Assembly: GCA_037127915.1 (NCBI GenBank)
Contig: JBAXXL010000013.1
Span: 24,235-88,234, forward strand
Length of the DNA stretch: 64,000 nucleotides
Source of the DNA: JBAXXL01 sp037127915
Lineage (GTDB): Bacteria; Bacteroidota; Ignavibacteria; Kapaibacteriales; UBA2268
Direction of reading: 5' to 3'
Shown here: positions 7,443 to 16,635 of the stretch, piece after piece
How the letters are laid out: every line of letters starts with the position of its first letter
How positions within the stretch are numbered: the stretch's first letter is position 1
The notes under the pieces: generated by a model
Database searches by the model: none
What the model saw: the letters and a program-made list of their open reading frames with translations, nothing else
Told to the model about the DNA's origin: nothing
Made by a program: the position numbers and the translations under genes

Positions 7443-9947
7443 ATGGCAACAAATGTTAAAAAACAGCCAAAAAAAGATTGGGGTTTGCTTATCCCTGAAA
7501 AATACAGAGATATTTTGTATGTGTTACTCCTGTTAGTATCGTTATTTGTATTTTTCAGTTCAGGGATTTTCGGCGGCTCTTTGCTTTCGGACGATGCAAT
7601 GGCGTCGAAATGCTTCCTGCCATTTTATGATCAAGCGGCGAAAAGCGGTGTTTATCCGCTATGGTTACCGTATGTATTCGGCGGTATGCCCGGTTTTTCA
7701 TCTTTCCTATTAAATGCCGATAGAGTTTGGGATATTACAGCGATGGCTTTCTTCAAAGTCACTGAGTTCGTTGGGCTTTTCTTTGCCAACGATTCCGCTC
7801 GTGTAGTATCTTATTATTTCTTTTTCTCAATCGGAATGTATTTCTTAGCAAAGATGAAATTGAACAATCGTTTCATAGCATTTTTTGTTGCATTTGCCGC
7901 AACATTCTCTACATCGATAATTGTTTGGGCTATGATAGGCCACAATACGAAACCGATAGCTTTCGGTATGCTCCCTTTAATTTTTATATTTTTAGAAAAA
8001 TTAAGAAAGAAATTCAGTTTGACAAATTTCGCGCTATTGATTATAGTCGTACATATATTATTTATTTCCAATCACGTTCAAATGATTTTCTATGTGCTTT
8101 TAGCTTTAGGAATCTATATTGCATTTGAATTCGTCAGCAGATTAATCACCAAGCGCAATGCGATGAGTGTTTTACGCGCCGCCGGTTTACTTGTAATCGC
8201 CGGAGCTTTATCATTTGCATTGACAGCTGACAAATATCTCTCAGTTTTGGAATATACTCCTTATTCCACCCGTGGTTCCGCACCAATCGCAAAAAGCGAT
8301 TTAGCGGGAACAGACCAAACAGGCGGAAACGATTACGAATACGCAACCGGTTGGTCATATTCACCGTCTGAAATAATGGATTTCTTTGTACCAAATTTCC
8401 ACGGTTTCGGACAATTGGAATACGGCGAGCCATCAATTAACGGTGAAAAAAATAAGGTTCTTTCATATTGGGGACAAAAACCTTTCGAAGATGTTGCCGC
8501 GTATATGGGTATCTTTGTGCTCTTCTTTGCGATTTTCGGATTCATTACCAATAAACGTGATATTTTCGTCCAGTTCCTGGCATTTTTATCGCTCTTTGCG
8601 CTATTCCTGTCCTTTGGAAATAATCTTCCGTGGCTTTATGATATATTTTACAAATATGTGCCATCGTTCAACAAATTCCGAGCGCCGAGTATGGTCTTGG
8701 TGCTGATGCAATTCGCTGTGCCGATTCTTTCTGGTTATGGATTAAAATCCTTAATGGATTTACGCGAAGGAGCAAAAAATGCAAACCACAAAACTCTAAA
8801 ATGGTTGATGATAAGCTCATTCAGTTTCTTAGGTTTGGCATTACTATACACGATGTTATTCAAAGGTTCATATATGAGCGCAATGGCCGCATCAAAAAAT
8901 TCGTATTTCCAACAACAATTAGGCAGTGTTCCTGATTTGCTTGATTTTGTTTATGGCAAAATGATTTCTGATTGGTTTATCGGAGGAGTATTATTAGTAT
9001 GCGCATCGGGTACAGTATGGCTCTATGTAAAGAAAAAAATTCAACAACCAGCTTTATACGGTTTGCTTTTATTGCTCTTAGTGTTCGATTTGTGGCGTGT
9101 CGATTGGCGCCGTTTAGAAGTTCACGAAAATAAAAAAGTTGAAGATATATTTATCAAAACTGATTACGTAAGTTTCTTGCAACAAGACAAAGGCTTATTT
9201 AGAATTTTGGATGTAACGAACCAACGTCCTAACGAACCTGCATACTTCGGTTTGCAATCAGTTGGCGGATACTCAGCCGCAAAGATGCGCACTTGGCAAG
9301 ATTTGAGCGATGTTTGCGATCAAGGTTCAACTTCGTATATTACAAATCCATTTGTTCTGAATTTGTTCAACGTTAAATACTATGTAACTCCACAGCAAAT
9401 TGCTCCAACTTTTGCATTCCAATCACAGCAAAAAGCCGCGTTTGTTACCGAAAATCCTGGACGTATGCCGAGAGCAACATTTATTGGCGGTTACCAACAA
9501 GCTAAACCGATGGAAATTTTACGCCATCTAAAAGCAGGCGATTTCAACCCTCGCAAATTGGCTTATTTGGAAAAGAGTATCAAAACACCAATCGATACTC
9601 CAACAGTGGATTGCAAAGTTAAAATTACAAATTACCAAAATCAATTTATCCGTATGGAAGCAAATGCGACCGGCAATAACTTGTTGTTAGTAAGTGAAAT
9701 GTATTATCCTATGTGGCATGCTTCTATAGACGGAGTAGAAACTGAAACTTACAAAGCTAATTATGCTTTCCGTGCAATAGTAGTACCTAAAGGCAAGCAT
9801 ACAATCGAATTTAACTACATAGACAAAGCTTTTGGAGCTGGCCGTTGGGTCAGCTTAGCTGGTAATATCTTAGTTTTGGTTATGTTAGCCGGAGGATTGG
9901 TCTTAGATTTTTTCAGAAGGAAAAAAGTAAATGCCGAAGTTAAATAA
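7443..9947 (+). CDS. YfhO-family multi-pass membrane protein
   Basis: 834 aa. A large polytopic protein with a dozen or more hydrophobic segments (first at about residues 22-45, last at about 805-825) and a C-terminal extracytoplasmic domain. The early loop LLSDDAMASKCFLPFYDQ and PLWLPYVFGGMPGFSS are typical of the YfhO family, GT-C-fold membrane glycosyltransferases linked in Firmicutes to teichoic acid glycosylation. Here it heads an operon with a glutaminyl cyclase, a flippase and UDP-galactopyranose mutase, consistent with envelope polysaccharide or glycan modification. The glycosyl donor and acceptor are unknown. Confidence 0.8.
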   Translation: MATNVKKQPKKDWGLLIPEKYRDILYVLLLLVSLFVFFSSGIFGGSLLSDDAMASKCFLPFYDQAAKSGVYPLWLPYVFGGMPGFSSFLLNADRVWDITAMAFFKVTEFVGLFFANDSARVVSYYFFFSIGMYFLAKMKLNNRFIAFFVAFAATFSTSIIVWAMIGHNTKPIAFGMLPLIFIFLEKLRKKFSLTNFALLIIVVHILFISNHVQMIFYVLLALGIYIAFEFVSRLITKRNAMSVLRAAGLLVIAGALSFALTADKYLSVLEYTPYSTRGSAPIAKSDLAGTDQTGGNDYEYATGWSYSPSEIMDFFVPNFHGFGQLEYGEPSINGEKNKVLSYWGQKPFEDVAAYMGIFVLFFAIFGFITNKRDIFVQFLAFLSLFALFLSFGNNLPWLYDIFYKYVPSFNKFRAPSMVLVLMQFAVPILSGYGLKSLMDLREGAKNANHKTLKWLMISSFSFLGLALLYTMLFKGSYMSAMAASKNSYFQQQLGSVPDLLDFVYGKMISDWFIGGVLLVCASGTVWLYVKKKIQQPALYGLLLLLLVFDLWRVDWRRLEVHENKKVEDIFIKTDYVSFLQQDKGLFRILDVTNQRPNEPAYFGLQSVGGYSAAKMRTWQDLSDVCDQGSTSYITNPFVLNLFNVKYYVTPQQIAPTFAFQSQQKAAFVTENPGRMPRATFIGGYQQAKPMEILRHLKAGDFNPRKLAYLEKSIKTPIDTPTVDCKVKITNYQNQFIRMEANATGNNLLLVSEMYYPMWHASIDGVETETYKANYAFRAIVVPKGKHTIEFNYIDKAFGAGRWVSLAGNILVLVMLAGGLVLDFFRRKKVNAEVK

Positions 9948-10758
9948 CAATCGGATATTTCTTTCCATTGCTATGGTGCTCATATTTTTATTCTCCTGTA
10001 GTGCTTGTCGTAAAGCTACTGACAAAGAAGAAGAAATTAGTGAGCAAACAACGGTTCAGAAACTAGAGCCGCGAATTGTTAAACCGGTTATCGTGAGGGT
10101 TTTTCCTCACGATAACCGCGCTTATACGCAAGGATTATTTTACCGTGACGGCTATCTTTACGAAAGTACCGGTCAGCGCGGACAATCATCTTTGAGAAAA
10201 GTTAATATCAACGACGGTGGGGTTATTAAAAGCGTTTCGTTACCGGATATGTATTTTGGTGAAGGTATAGCATATTTCGAAAATAAAATCTATATGCTGA
10301 CTTGGATAACAAACAAAGGATTTATATACGATTTTAAAACATTCGCAAAACTCGGTGAATTTGAATACAATAACGAGGGATGGGGCTTAGCATCCGATAG
10401 CTCACGTTTTTATTTCACCGATGGTTCGAACAAAATAATGTATATGGACCATAAAGGCTTCGTTGAGCAAGGTACTAGCATCTGTACATACAAAGGTAAA
10501 GTAATAGATAAATTGAACGAGCTGGAAATCGTCGGCGATACTCTTTACGCAAACGTCTATACTTATGATATCATAGCAAGAATTAACAAAAACACCGGCG
10601 AAGTTTTCGATATAATAGATTGCTCTGCACTAAGAGCGCAATTAGACAACCAAAACACAGCGGAAGTGCTGAACGGTATCGCTTACAATACTGATACCAA
10701 AACATATTACCTGACTGGAAAATACTGGGATAAATACTTCGAAGTGATATTCAAATAA
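9931..10758 (+). CDS. Glutaminyl-peptide cyclotransferase, lipoprotein (type I propeller)
   Basis: 275 aa. It converts an N-terminal Gln of exported proteins to pyroglutamate. The signal peptide ends in the lipobox LFSC (Cys23), so the protein should be lipid-anchored in the envelope. The plant-type QC beta-propeller begins with FPHDNRAYTQGL, then LYESTGQRGQSSLRK and a FGEGIA segment. It overlaps the YfhO-family gene by 17 nt and ends where the flippase begins, so it is co-translated. At least six exported proteins in this window have Gln at predicted mature position +1. A perfect 14-bp hairpin lies inside the gene at 10085-10118. Confidence 0.88.
   Translation: MPKLNNNRIFLSIAMVLIFLFSCSACRKATDKEEEISEQTTVQKLEPRIVKPVIVRVFPHDNRAYTQGLFYRDGYLYESTGQRGQSSLRKVNINDGGVIKSVSLPDMYFGEGIAYFENKIYMLTWITNKGFIYDFKTFAKLGEFEYNNEGWGLASDSSRFYFTDGSNKIMYMDHKGFVEQGTSICTYKGKVIDKLNELEIVGDTLYANVYTYDIIARINKNTGEVFDIIDCSALRAQLDNQNTAEVLNGIAYNTDTKTYYLTGKYWDKYFEVIFK
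10085..10118. repeat. Perfect 14-bp inverted repeat inside the glutaminyl cyclase gene
   Basis: CGGTTATCGTGAGG at 10085-10098 and CCTCACGATAACCG at 10105-10118 around a six-base GTTTTT loop. It spans the junction between the lipoprotein linker and the first conserved motif (VRVFPHDNRA). The reading frame is open throughout. Confidence 0.9.
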
Positions 10759-12173
10759 TGAACGAAAAACGAAGAATATTAAAAAACCTGGTATCAATGT
10801 CTGTAGCCGAATTTGCGAGCAAAGGGCTACAGTTTTTTTATACGGTATATTTGGCGGCTATATTAGGTCCTGTAGCGTTTGGTAGCATTGGTTTCGCCAA
10901 AAGCCACGTAGCATTCTATATAATGGCTGTAACCTTGGGAATGGATATTTTCGGTTGTCGCGAAGTTGCATCCGACAAAACGAATATTCGCAAATACGTT
11001 AATTCGATTATTACTATTAGAGTTCTACTTTCTTTTGTAGCTTATGTAGTATTATGTATTGTAGTATTCTTCTTCTTGAACGAAACGTTAGAGGTAAAAA
11101 TAATTTTCCTCATTGCGGGTTTGAATATTTTCTCAAGCGCAATACTTATTCAATGGGTATATCAAGCTTTAGAGCGGATGGAAATTATAGCCTACCGCTC
11201 TTTCTTTATGGGTTTGTTGAATTTCATCGGAATTTTCATATTAGTCCGTAAACCGGATGATGCTTTGATTGCTATGGCGGTTATGAGTATCGCATTTTTA
11301 ATTAATTCCCTTTGGATGCTCTACATATATACCAAAGAATTTGGTGCTATAAAACCGAATTTCGATATAAAATTCGCAAAATATATCATCCGAATTTCTT
11401 TTTCTATCGGTATGAGTATATTCGTGGTTATGCTATATAACACATTGGATATGAATATGCTTGGCTTTTTATTGGGTAGTGATAGTCCCCAAAAAGGTAT
11501 TTATTACCTTGCTCATAATTTGCTGATAATGGCTGTATTACCTGCTAATATTTTACAAAGTGTCTTTTTCCCGATGTTTTCCCAAAACAAAACCGGTACG
11601 AAAATGCATGAAATCATGCATCGTTTTTCTGTAATTAATTTTCTGGCCGGGTGTTTCATTTCACTTGCCGTCTTTGTATTTTCTAATGAAATTGCGGCAT
11701 TGTTCGGAGATAAATACATTGCCACAGCTGATTTATTGAAGTATCTTTCACTAACAATACTCATGATATTTCTAAGCGTCAATTATTATTCTCCAATGAT
11801 TGCGTGGGGTCTTGAGAAAAAAGCCTTAGTAGCAAATGTCTGGGGTTTGATTATTAATGCCGCAGTTATATCGGTTTTAATACCCAAATACGGGATGTAC
11901 GGCGCGGCTATTGGAACTATGTTTAGCGAAGGGATTGTAGTTATAATATTAGCAATCTATTTTAAAAAGCAAACCGGTAGTTTGTTTGCCGGAACTTTTC
12001 TAAAAATTGCCGGTATTAGCGTTTTGGCAATTTTGCCCGGGGCATTTTTGAAATACTATTTCCATTTGCCTTATGTAGGAATCGGTGTTAGTGCTTTGAT
12101 GATAGTTTTGATGGGTATGTTTTTTAAAGTATTCACTATTAAAGATTTAAAGGGATATATAAAAAAAAGATGA
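10758..12173 (+). CDS. Polysaccharide flippase (Wzx/MATE-like)
   Basis: 471 aa with about 12-14 hydrophobic helices, beginning LKNLVSMSVAEFASKGLQFF, the usual start of the oligosaccharide flippase family (MVF superfamily). It moves an undecaprenyl-linked oligosaccharide across the inner membrane. It starts on the last base of the cyclase stop codon (TAATG) and its end overlaps glf by four bases (ATGA), indicating translational coupling. No polymerase or glycosyltransferase is adjacent, so the rest of the pathway must lie elsewhere. Confidence 0.85.
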   Translation: MNEKRRILKNLVSMSVAEFASKGLQFFYTVYLAAILGPVAFGSIGFAKSHVAFYIMAVTLGMDIFGCREVASDKTNIRKYVNSIITIRVLLSFVAYVVLCIVVFFFLNETLEVKIIFLIAGLNIFSSAILIQWVYQALERMEIIAYRSFFMGLLNFIGIFILVRKPDDALIAMAVMSIAFLINSLWMLYIYTKEFGAIKPNFDIKFAKYIIRISFSIGMSIFVVMLYNTLDMNMLGFLLGSDSPQKGIYYLAHNLLIMAVLPANILQSVFFPMFSQNKTGTKMHEIMHRFSVINFLAGCFISLAVFVFSNEIAALFGDKYIATADLLKYLSLTILMIFLSVNYYSPMIAWGLEKKALVANVWGLIINAAVISVLIPKYGMYGAAIGTMFSEGIVVIILAIYFKKQTGSLFAGTFLKIAGISVLAILPGAFLKYYFHLPYVGIGVSALMIVLMGMFFKVFTIKDLKGYIKKR

Positions 12174-13303
12174 TATACGATTATTTAATAGTTGGTGCCG
12201 GTTTGGCCGGTTCTGTTTTGGCTGAGCGCATAGCTAAAGTCCTGAATAAAAGAGTTCTCGTTATTGATAAGCGAGAACATTTTGCGGGTAATTGCTATGA
12301 TTATATTGACGAATTTGGCGTTCTAATACATAAATACGGACCGCACGCATTCCATACAAATTCAAACAAAGTTTGGGAGTATCTTGGACAGTTTACCGAA
12401 TGGAACCAATACGAGCATCGGGTATTAGCTGAAATTGATGGGCAAAATGTCCCCGTTCCTTTTAATTTGACATCATTGAAATTGCTTTTTCCTGTGGAAT
12501 ATGCCGAGAAAATGGAGAATATGCTTTTAGAGAAATTCGGATACGGAAAGAAAATTCCGATTTTGAAATTGCGAGCTATGGGTGACCCGTCATTGACAGA
12601 GTTGGCGGATTATATTTACGATAAGGTTTTCCTTGGCTATACTATAAAGCAATGGGATTTGCAACCGGAAGAACTCGATGAATCCGTTACATCGCGTGTG
12701 CCGGTATTTATAAGCGCTGACGACCGGTATTTCCAGGACGAGCATCAGGCAATTCCGCTCAATGGTTATACCAATATGATAAAAAATATTTTGGATAATG
12801 AGCTTATTGAAGTGCGGCTTAATACTGAATTCAAAGATTTGTCCGCTGATATTAAGTATGACAAATTAATCTTTACCGGAGCACTGGACGAGTTCTACAA
12901 TTACCGTTTTGGCGAGCTTGATTACCGTTCTTTGCGCTTTGATTTTGTTAATTATCAAAAAGAATTTTTTCAGGAAATAGGTCAGCTGAATTTTCCAAAC
13001 GATTTCGATTATACACGAATAACCGAATTCAAATATATGACCCACCAAAAAACAGACTCTACTACCGTTGCTTATGAATATCCCGAGAAATTCGAAAATT
13101 CCAAAAACGAACGCTACTATCCTATCCCGCGCGAAGAATCACAAGTGGTTTACCGCAAGTATGCCGAATTGGCCGCTCAAGAAAAAAACATTTATTTCAT
13201 TGGGCGCCTGCCCGAATATAAATATTACAATATGGATGCAATTGTAATCGCGGCATTAAATTTATTTGAATCGAAATTAGCAAAGAAAAATAACAGGGCA
13301 TAG
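12170..13303 (+). CDS. glf: UDP-galactopyranose mutase
   Basis: 377 aa, normal for prokaryotic UGM. This flavoenzyme interconverts UDP-galactopyranose and UDP-galactofuranose. The FAD-binding Rossmann motif is VGAGLAGSVLAERIA (about residues 8-22), followed by HFAGNCYDY, HKYGPHAFHT, the active-site region FLGYTIKQW and RVPVFISADDRYF. The C-terminal IGRLPEYKYYNMD closes the fold. It implies that the glycan exported by the adjacent flippase contains galactofuranose. Last gene of the four-gene operon. Confidence 0.95.
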   Translation: MIYDYLIVGAGLAGSVLAERIAKVLNKRVLVIDKREHFAGNCYDYIDEFGVLIHKYGPHAFHTNSNKVWEYLGQFTEWNQYEHRVLAEIDGQNVPVPFNLTSLKLLFPVEYAEKMENMLLEKFGYGKKIPILKLRAMGDPSLTELADYIYDKVFLGYTIKQWDLQPEELDESVTSRVPVFISADDRYFQDEHQAIPLNGYTNMIKNILDNELIEVRLNTEFKDLSADIKYDKLIFTGALDEFYNYRFGELDYRSLRFDFVNYQKEFFQEIGQLNFPNDFDYTRITEFKYMTHQKTDSTTVAYEYPEKFENSKNERYYPIPREESQVVYRKYAELAAQEKNIYFIGRLPEYKYYNMDAIVIAALNLFESKLAKKNNRA

Positions 13304-13698
13304 GGTTTGGGGTATGGGGTATTGGAAGAGCCGGACGCCGAATAAATTGACAGTTGATAGTTGAACATGCGAAGAAAGAAAAAGAATAGCACGCTGATGA
13401 CACTGATTTGACAGATTAACGCAGATATTTTTTTGCTCGTTATTAAAAGCAGATATCTTGCTGATAAATATACATAAATTATTTGTGCTGACGCAGGAAT
13501 CCATCTTCAATTAGGGTTTAGGGTTTGGGGTATGGGGTATATGTTGTCATTCCCAACTTGATTGGGAATCCATCTTCGTAATTCGTAATTTGAAATTCGT
13601 AATTTGAAATTCGTAATTGATTCCCATTAATAATTATTAAGTTGTTATTTGTTTAATACAAAAAAATAATTTAATTTAGCAAAAGATTTATTAACATT
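13304..13698. repeat. Intergenic repeat mosaic before the T9SS metalloprotease
   Basis: No gene is seen. It contains two GGGTTTGGGGTATGGGG phrases (about 13303-13322 and 13514-13542), a TTGACAGTTGATAGTTG phrase, a GACACTGATTTGACAGATTAACGC phrase split over 13396-13422, the hairpin TCCCAACTTGATTGGGA (13551-13567) followed by ATCCATCTTC as after the hairpin at 2959, and tandem AATTCGTAATTTGAA units (about 13576-13620). Confidence 0.65.
13648..13679 (+). promoter_or_regulatory. Bacteroidota-type promoter for the T9SS metalloprotease
   Basis: TTTG at 13648-13651, a 20-nt spacer and TAATTTAG at 13672-13679, one mismatch from TAnnTTTG. It lies 20 bp before the first possible start at 13699 and 50 bp before the second ATG at 13729, which favours the second. 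Confidence 0.45.
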
Positions 13699-16635
13699 AT
13701 GAAAGTTCATTCTTTTAAGCAGATTCTTATGAAAAATTATTTTATTCTATTGATTTCATTTGGCGTATTTTTTGGTTTAACTTATGTAAAAGCTTCTGTC
13801 CTCGAACTTCCTTTGGAACAACGCATTATCAATGCTGAATTGATAATTGAAGGGAAAATTTCAAACAAAAAATGTATGTGGAATGATTCACATACAAAGA
13901 TAATTACGATATACACTATAGAAACTTACAAGATTCTAAAAGGCTCGCCCTCGCAAAGTGAGATAAGCTTTATTCAAGAAGGCGGGAAAATGGGGGACAC
14001 AATTTGTATAGTTAACCCTTCTGCTGAAATTAATTTAAATAATTATGGCTTGTTTTTTCTAAAGACAGATTTAAATCATAAGTTCAATAGTAATTTGAAT
14101 TCTTATTTATTATATTCGGGCATCCAAGGGTTTATTTCCTATGACAATTTAAACCATATCGCTTATGATTTATTTAATAAATATACAAATATTGGAAACG
14201 AAATATATCAAAAAATTGAACAAATCACGAATACAAAAATTGATATAAAAAAAGAAATTGCAAATTATGACAAGTCTTTATCATTCGACGGCAGTGGTAA
14301 GATTCTTGCACAACCTATAATCACTTCTATTTCACCAACGGATTGCTCTGCCGGTACACATACTGTTCTAACAATAACCGGCAAAAATTTTGGAACCCAA
14401 GCAGAGTATTTTGCTAATGTTCAGTTTACTTCAGCTGAAAATGGAGGTACTGGTTTTGTTTATTCAACGCCGCCGACTTGTATAATTGATTGGTCTGATA
14501 CTCAAATTCACGCTTATATTCCATTTAATGCCGGAAGTGGACCAATAAAAGTTGTTAATAGCGCAGGATTGGAAACAACCTCAACACAGTCCTTGAATGT
14601 TAAATTTTGTATTACTCATGGATCCGGAAACTGGCCTGGGTGTTTAATTAATCAAGGAAATGGCGGATATGTTTTCAATTTACATACTTCTATGTTCGGG
14701 AATAGTGCTAATTACGCTTTTAAACGCGCGCTTCAAAGATGGAGATATGAAAGTGGTGTTAACCTGAATGTTAATGATACTCCAGTAGAGAATGAGGCGA
14801 ATTTGATTTATTTTGATAAACTTTCAGAAAATGTTATTGCACAAGCAAACATAGTCGCTGTAGAAGATTGTACAAGAGGGACAGAAGAGTATTATCAGGT
14901 AATTTATATGGGTGTTGCTTTTAATACGGACTTTAAGTTCAACTATGATCAAATCAGCAACAAGGATATTCATTTTGAATCAATTGCTTTTCATGAACTT
15001 GGGCATACTTTGCAATTAGGGCATATTGTTGATACAAATAGTATAATGTATTACGCTGATATGGGATATAATCTAAAGTTAACGCAACATGAATATGATG
15101 GTATAAGCTACGTAAAAAACAGATCATTGAACAAACCCTGCGGCGAGACCAAAATTGTGTTATTAAAACCGGGAGAATATGTTATTAATCCCCCACAACC
15201 TAATGCGGATTTTTATGCTTCTGCAGATTTTGGGGTTGCACCTTTCACAACTGAATTTGAAGATATTAGTACTAGCAATCCTAACAAATGGGTATGGGAC
15301 TTTAATAATGATGGTAAAACTGACGATAATCTACAAAATCCTGTTTATACATTTACAAAATCCGGCCGATATAATGTAAGATTAGCTGTATATAATAATT
15401 GGGGAGCTGATACGATTGTTAAAGAGAAATATATTTTTGTTTACGATAAATTAACAGCAGATGCAGGTCAAGATCAATTAATTTGTAATGCAAATATTCC
15501 AGTTACAATTGGTGGTGTTAAAGCCGTAATCGGTGGAGTTCCTCCGTTTAAATACAAGTGGACAGATAATCATGGTGAGTTTTCTACCGAACCAAATCCC
15601 ACAATAAATGTTGATTCCGATAATACTTTGATATTGGCGATAACGGATTCTTTAGGGAACACTGCCTCCGATACAGTTAATTTAAAAATAAATACCTACC
15701 AGCCCAAACTAGAGTATAGCGGTAATACAACATTTTGTGCTGGGGATTCAATAGTTCTTACAGTTAATAGCGGTGCAGAAAATTCAACCTATCTGTGGTC
15801 AGATGGGAAAAAAACAAAAACCAACAAAGTCAAAGCTTCAGGAAACTTCTATGTTGATGTTAGTTATGCTGATGGGTGCAAGAAAAGTTCCGATTCCGTA
15901 CTGATTACCACTTACGAAAACAAAAAGCCTATAATAACAGCAATTGGTAAAACTAAATTTTGCGAAGGCGACAGCGTTTTGTTGAAAACAACTTCGGGTT
16001 TAAAATCCTATTTGTGGTCTAATGGAAAGGTTGAAGATTGTATAACCGTTAAAGAAAATGGAACATATTTTGTAACCACAACCAATCTAAATGATTGTGT
16101 TTCGAAATCAGATTTGATAAAAATTGAAGTTAATGAAATTCCGGGACAACCGATTATTACCCAGCTTAGCGGTGATACTTTAGTATCAAGCAGTGACATT
16201 GGTAATCAATGGTTTAAAGACGGAAATATTATTAGCGGAGCAACAAAGAAAAAATACAAAACCGAACCTCAAATTACTGCTGATTATACAGTACAAGTTA
16301 CAATAAACGATTGTAAATCTGAGTTGTCGGAACCCTTCACTTATGCTTCCGATGTATTTGAAAAAGGGAATGAATCAACACTTTTTGAAATAATACCCAA
16401 TCCGGCGGGTGATTTTATAACGTTATCTTTGAAACCTTCTGAAGGTTTCGAACCTTCGGAAGGTTTCGAACCTTCGGAAGGTTCTGAAATCGAAATCTAC
16501 AATACGCTCGGCGAAAAAGTGATGACAGCAGAACAGACATTCTTGTCTGTTCTGCAAATCAATATTTCCGATTTACCCAAAGGGATATATTTTGTTAAAG
16601 CAGGTGCACGAACGGCAAAATTTGTGAAAATATAA
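13699..16635 (+). CDS. T9SS-exported metzincin-like metalloprotease with TIG and PKD domains
   Basis: 978 aa. The real start is probably Met11 (base 13729), which begins a clean signal peptide. An IPT/TIG domain (about 205-300) precedes a zinc protease domain with the motif HELGHTLQLGH (His432, Glu433, His436, His442) and a Met-turn SIMYY (Met450), so it is a metzincin rather than a gluzincin. A PKD domain (about 505-580, VWDFNNDGKTDD) and several Ig-like cysteine-containing repeats (FCAGDS, FCEGDS) follow, then a type A T9SS sorting domain. The sorting domain carries two palindromic insertions and is nearly identical in DNA to that of the next gene. Substrate unknown. Confidence 0.82.
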   Translation: MKVHSFKQILMKNYFILLISFGVFFGLTYVKASVLELPLEQRIINAELIIEGKISNKKCMWNDSHTKIITIYTIETYKILKGSPSQSEISFIQEGGKMGDTICIVNPSAEINLNNYGLFFLKTDLNHKFNSNLNSYLLYSGIQGFISYDNLNHIAYDLFNKYTNIGNEIYQKIEQITNTKIDIKKEIANYDKSLSFDGSGKILAQPIITSISPTDCSAGTHTVLTITGKNFGTQAEYFANVQFTSAENGGTGFVYSTPPTCIIDWSDTQIHAYIPFNAGSGPIKVVNSAGLETTSTQSLNVKFCITHGSGNWPGCLINQGNGGYVFNLHTSMFGNSANYAFKRALQRWRYESGVNLNVNDTPVENEANLIYFDKLSENVIAQANIVAVEDCTRGTEEYYQVIYMGVAFNTDFKFNYDQISNKDIHFESIAFHELGHTLQLGHIVDTNSIMYYADMGYNLKLTQHEYDGISYVKNRSLNKPCGETKIVLLKPGEYVINPPQPNADFYASADFGVAPFTTEFEDISTSNPNKWVWDFNNDGKTDDNLQNPVYTFTKSGRYNVRLAVYNNWGADTIVKEKYIFVYDKLTADAGQDQLICNANIPVTIGGVKAVIGGVPPFKYKWTDNHGEFSTEPNPTINVDSDNTLILAITDSLGNTASDTVNLKINTYQPKLEYSGNTTFCAGDSIVLTVNSGAENSTYLWSDGKKTKTNKVKASGNFYVDVSYADGCKKSSDSVLITTYENKKPIITAIGKTKFCEGDSVLLKTTSGLKSYLWSNGKVEDCITVKENGTYFVTTTNLNDCVSKSDLIKIEVNEIPGQPIITQLSGDTLVSSSDIGNQWFKDGNIISGATKKKYKTEPQITADYTVQVTINDCKSELSEPFTYASDVFEKGNESTLFEIIPNPAGDFITLSLKPSEGFEPSEGFEPSEGSEIEIYNTLGEKVMTAEQTFLSVLQINISDLPKGIYFVKAGARTAKFVKI
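16431..16484 (+). repeat. Three tandem 18-bp in-frame palindromes in the sorting domain
   Basis: Units GAAACCTTCTGAAGGTTTC, GAACCTTCGGAAGGTTTC and GAACCTTCGGAAGGTTC are adjacent. Each is self-complementary, and 18 bp encodes the hexapeptide FEPSEG. The propeller gene has two units at 18716-18751; the gene at 40530 has a decayed pair at about 41484-41514. Confidence 0.9.
16528..16555 (+). repeat. In-frame hairpin GCAGAACAGACA-TTCT-TGTCTGTTCTGC
   Basis: Perfect 12-bp stem with a 4-nt loop inside the sorting-domain coding region. The core recurs in frame at 18798-18819 and outside genes at 24646-24667 and 24692-24715. Confidence 0.9.

Noticed and set aside
7925..8128. Small plus-strand frames inside the YfhO-like gene
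   Set aside because: They are out-of-frame readings of a clear membrane-protein gene without start-site support.
16431..16484. Palindromes in the sorting domain considered as transcription terminators
   Set aside because: They lie within the coding frame, have no T tract and are followed by about 150 bp of conserved coding sequence.
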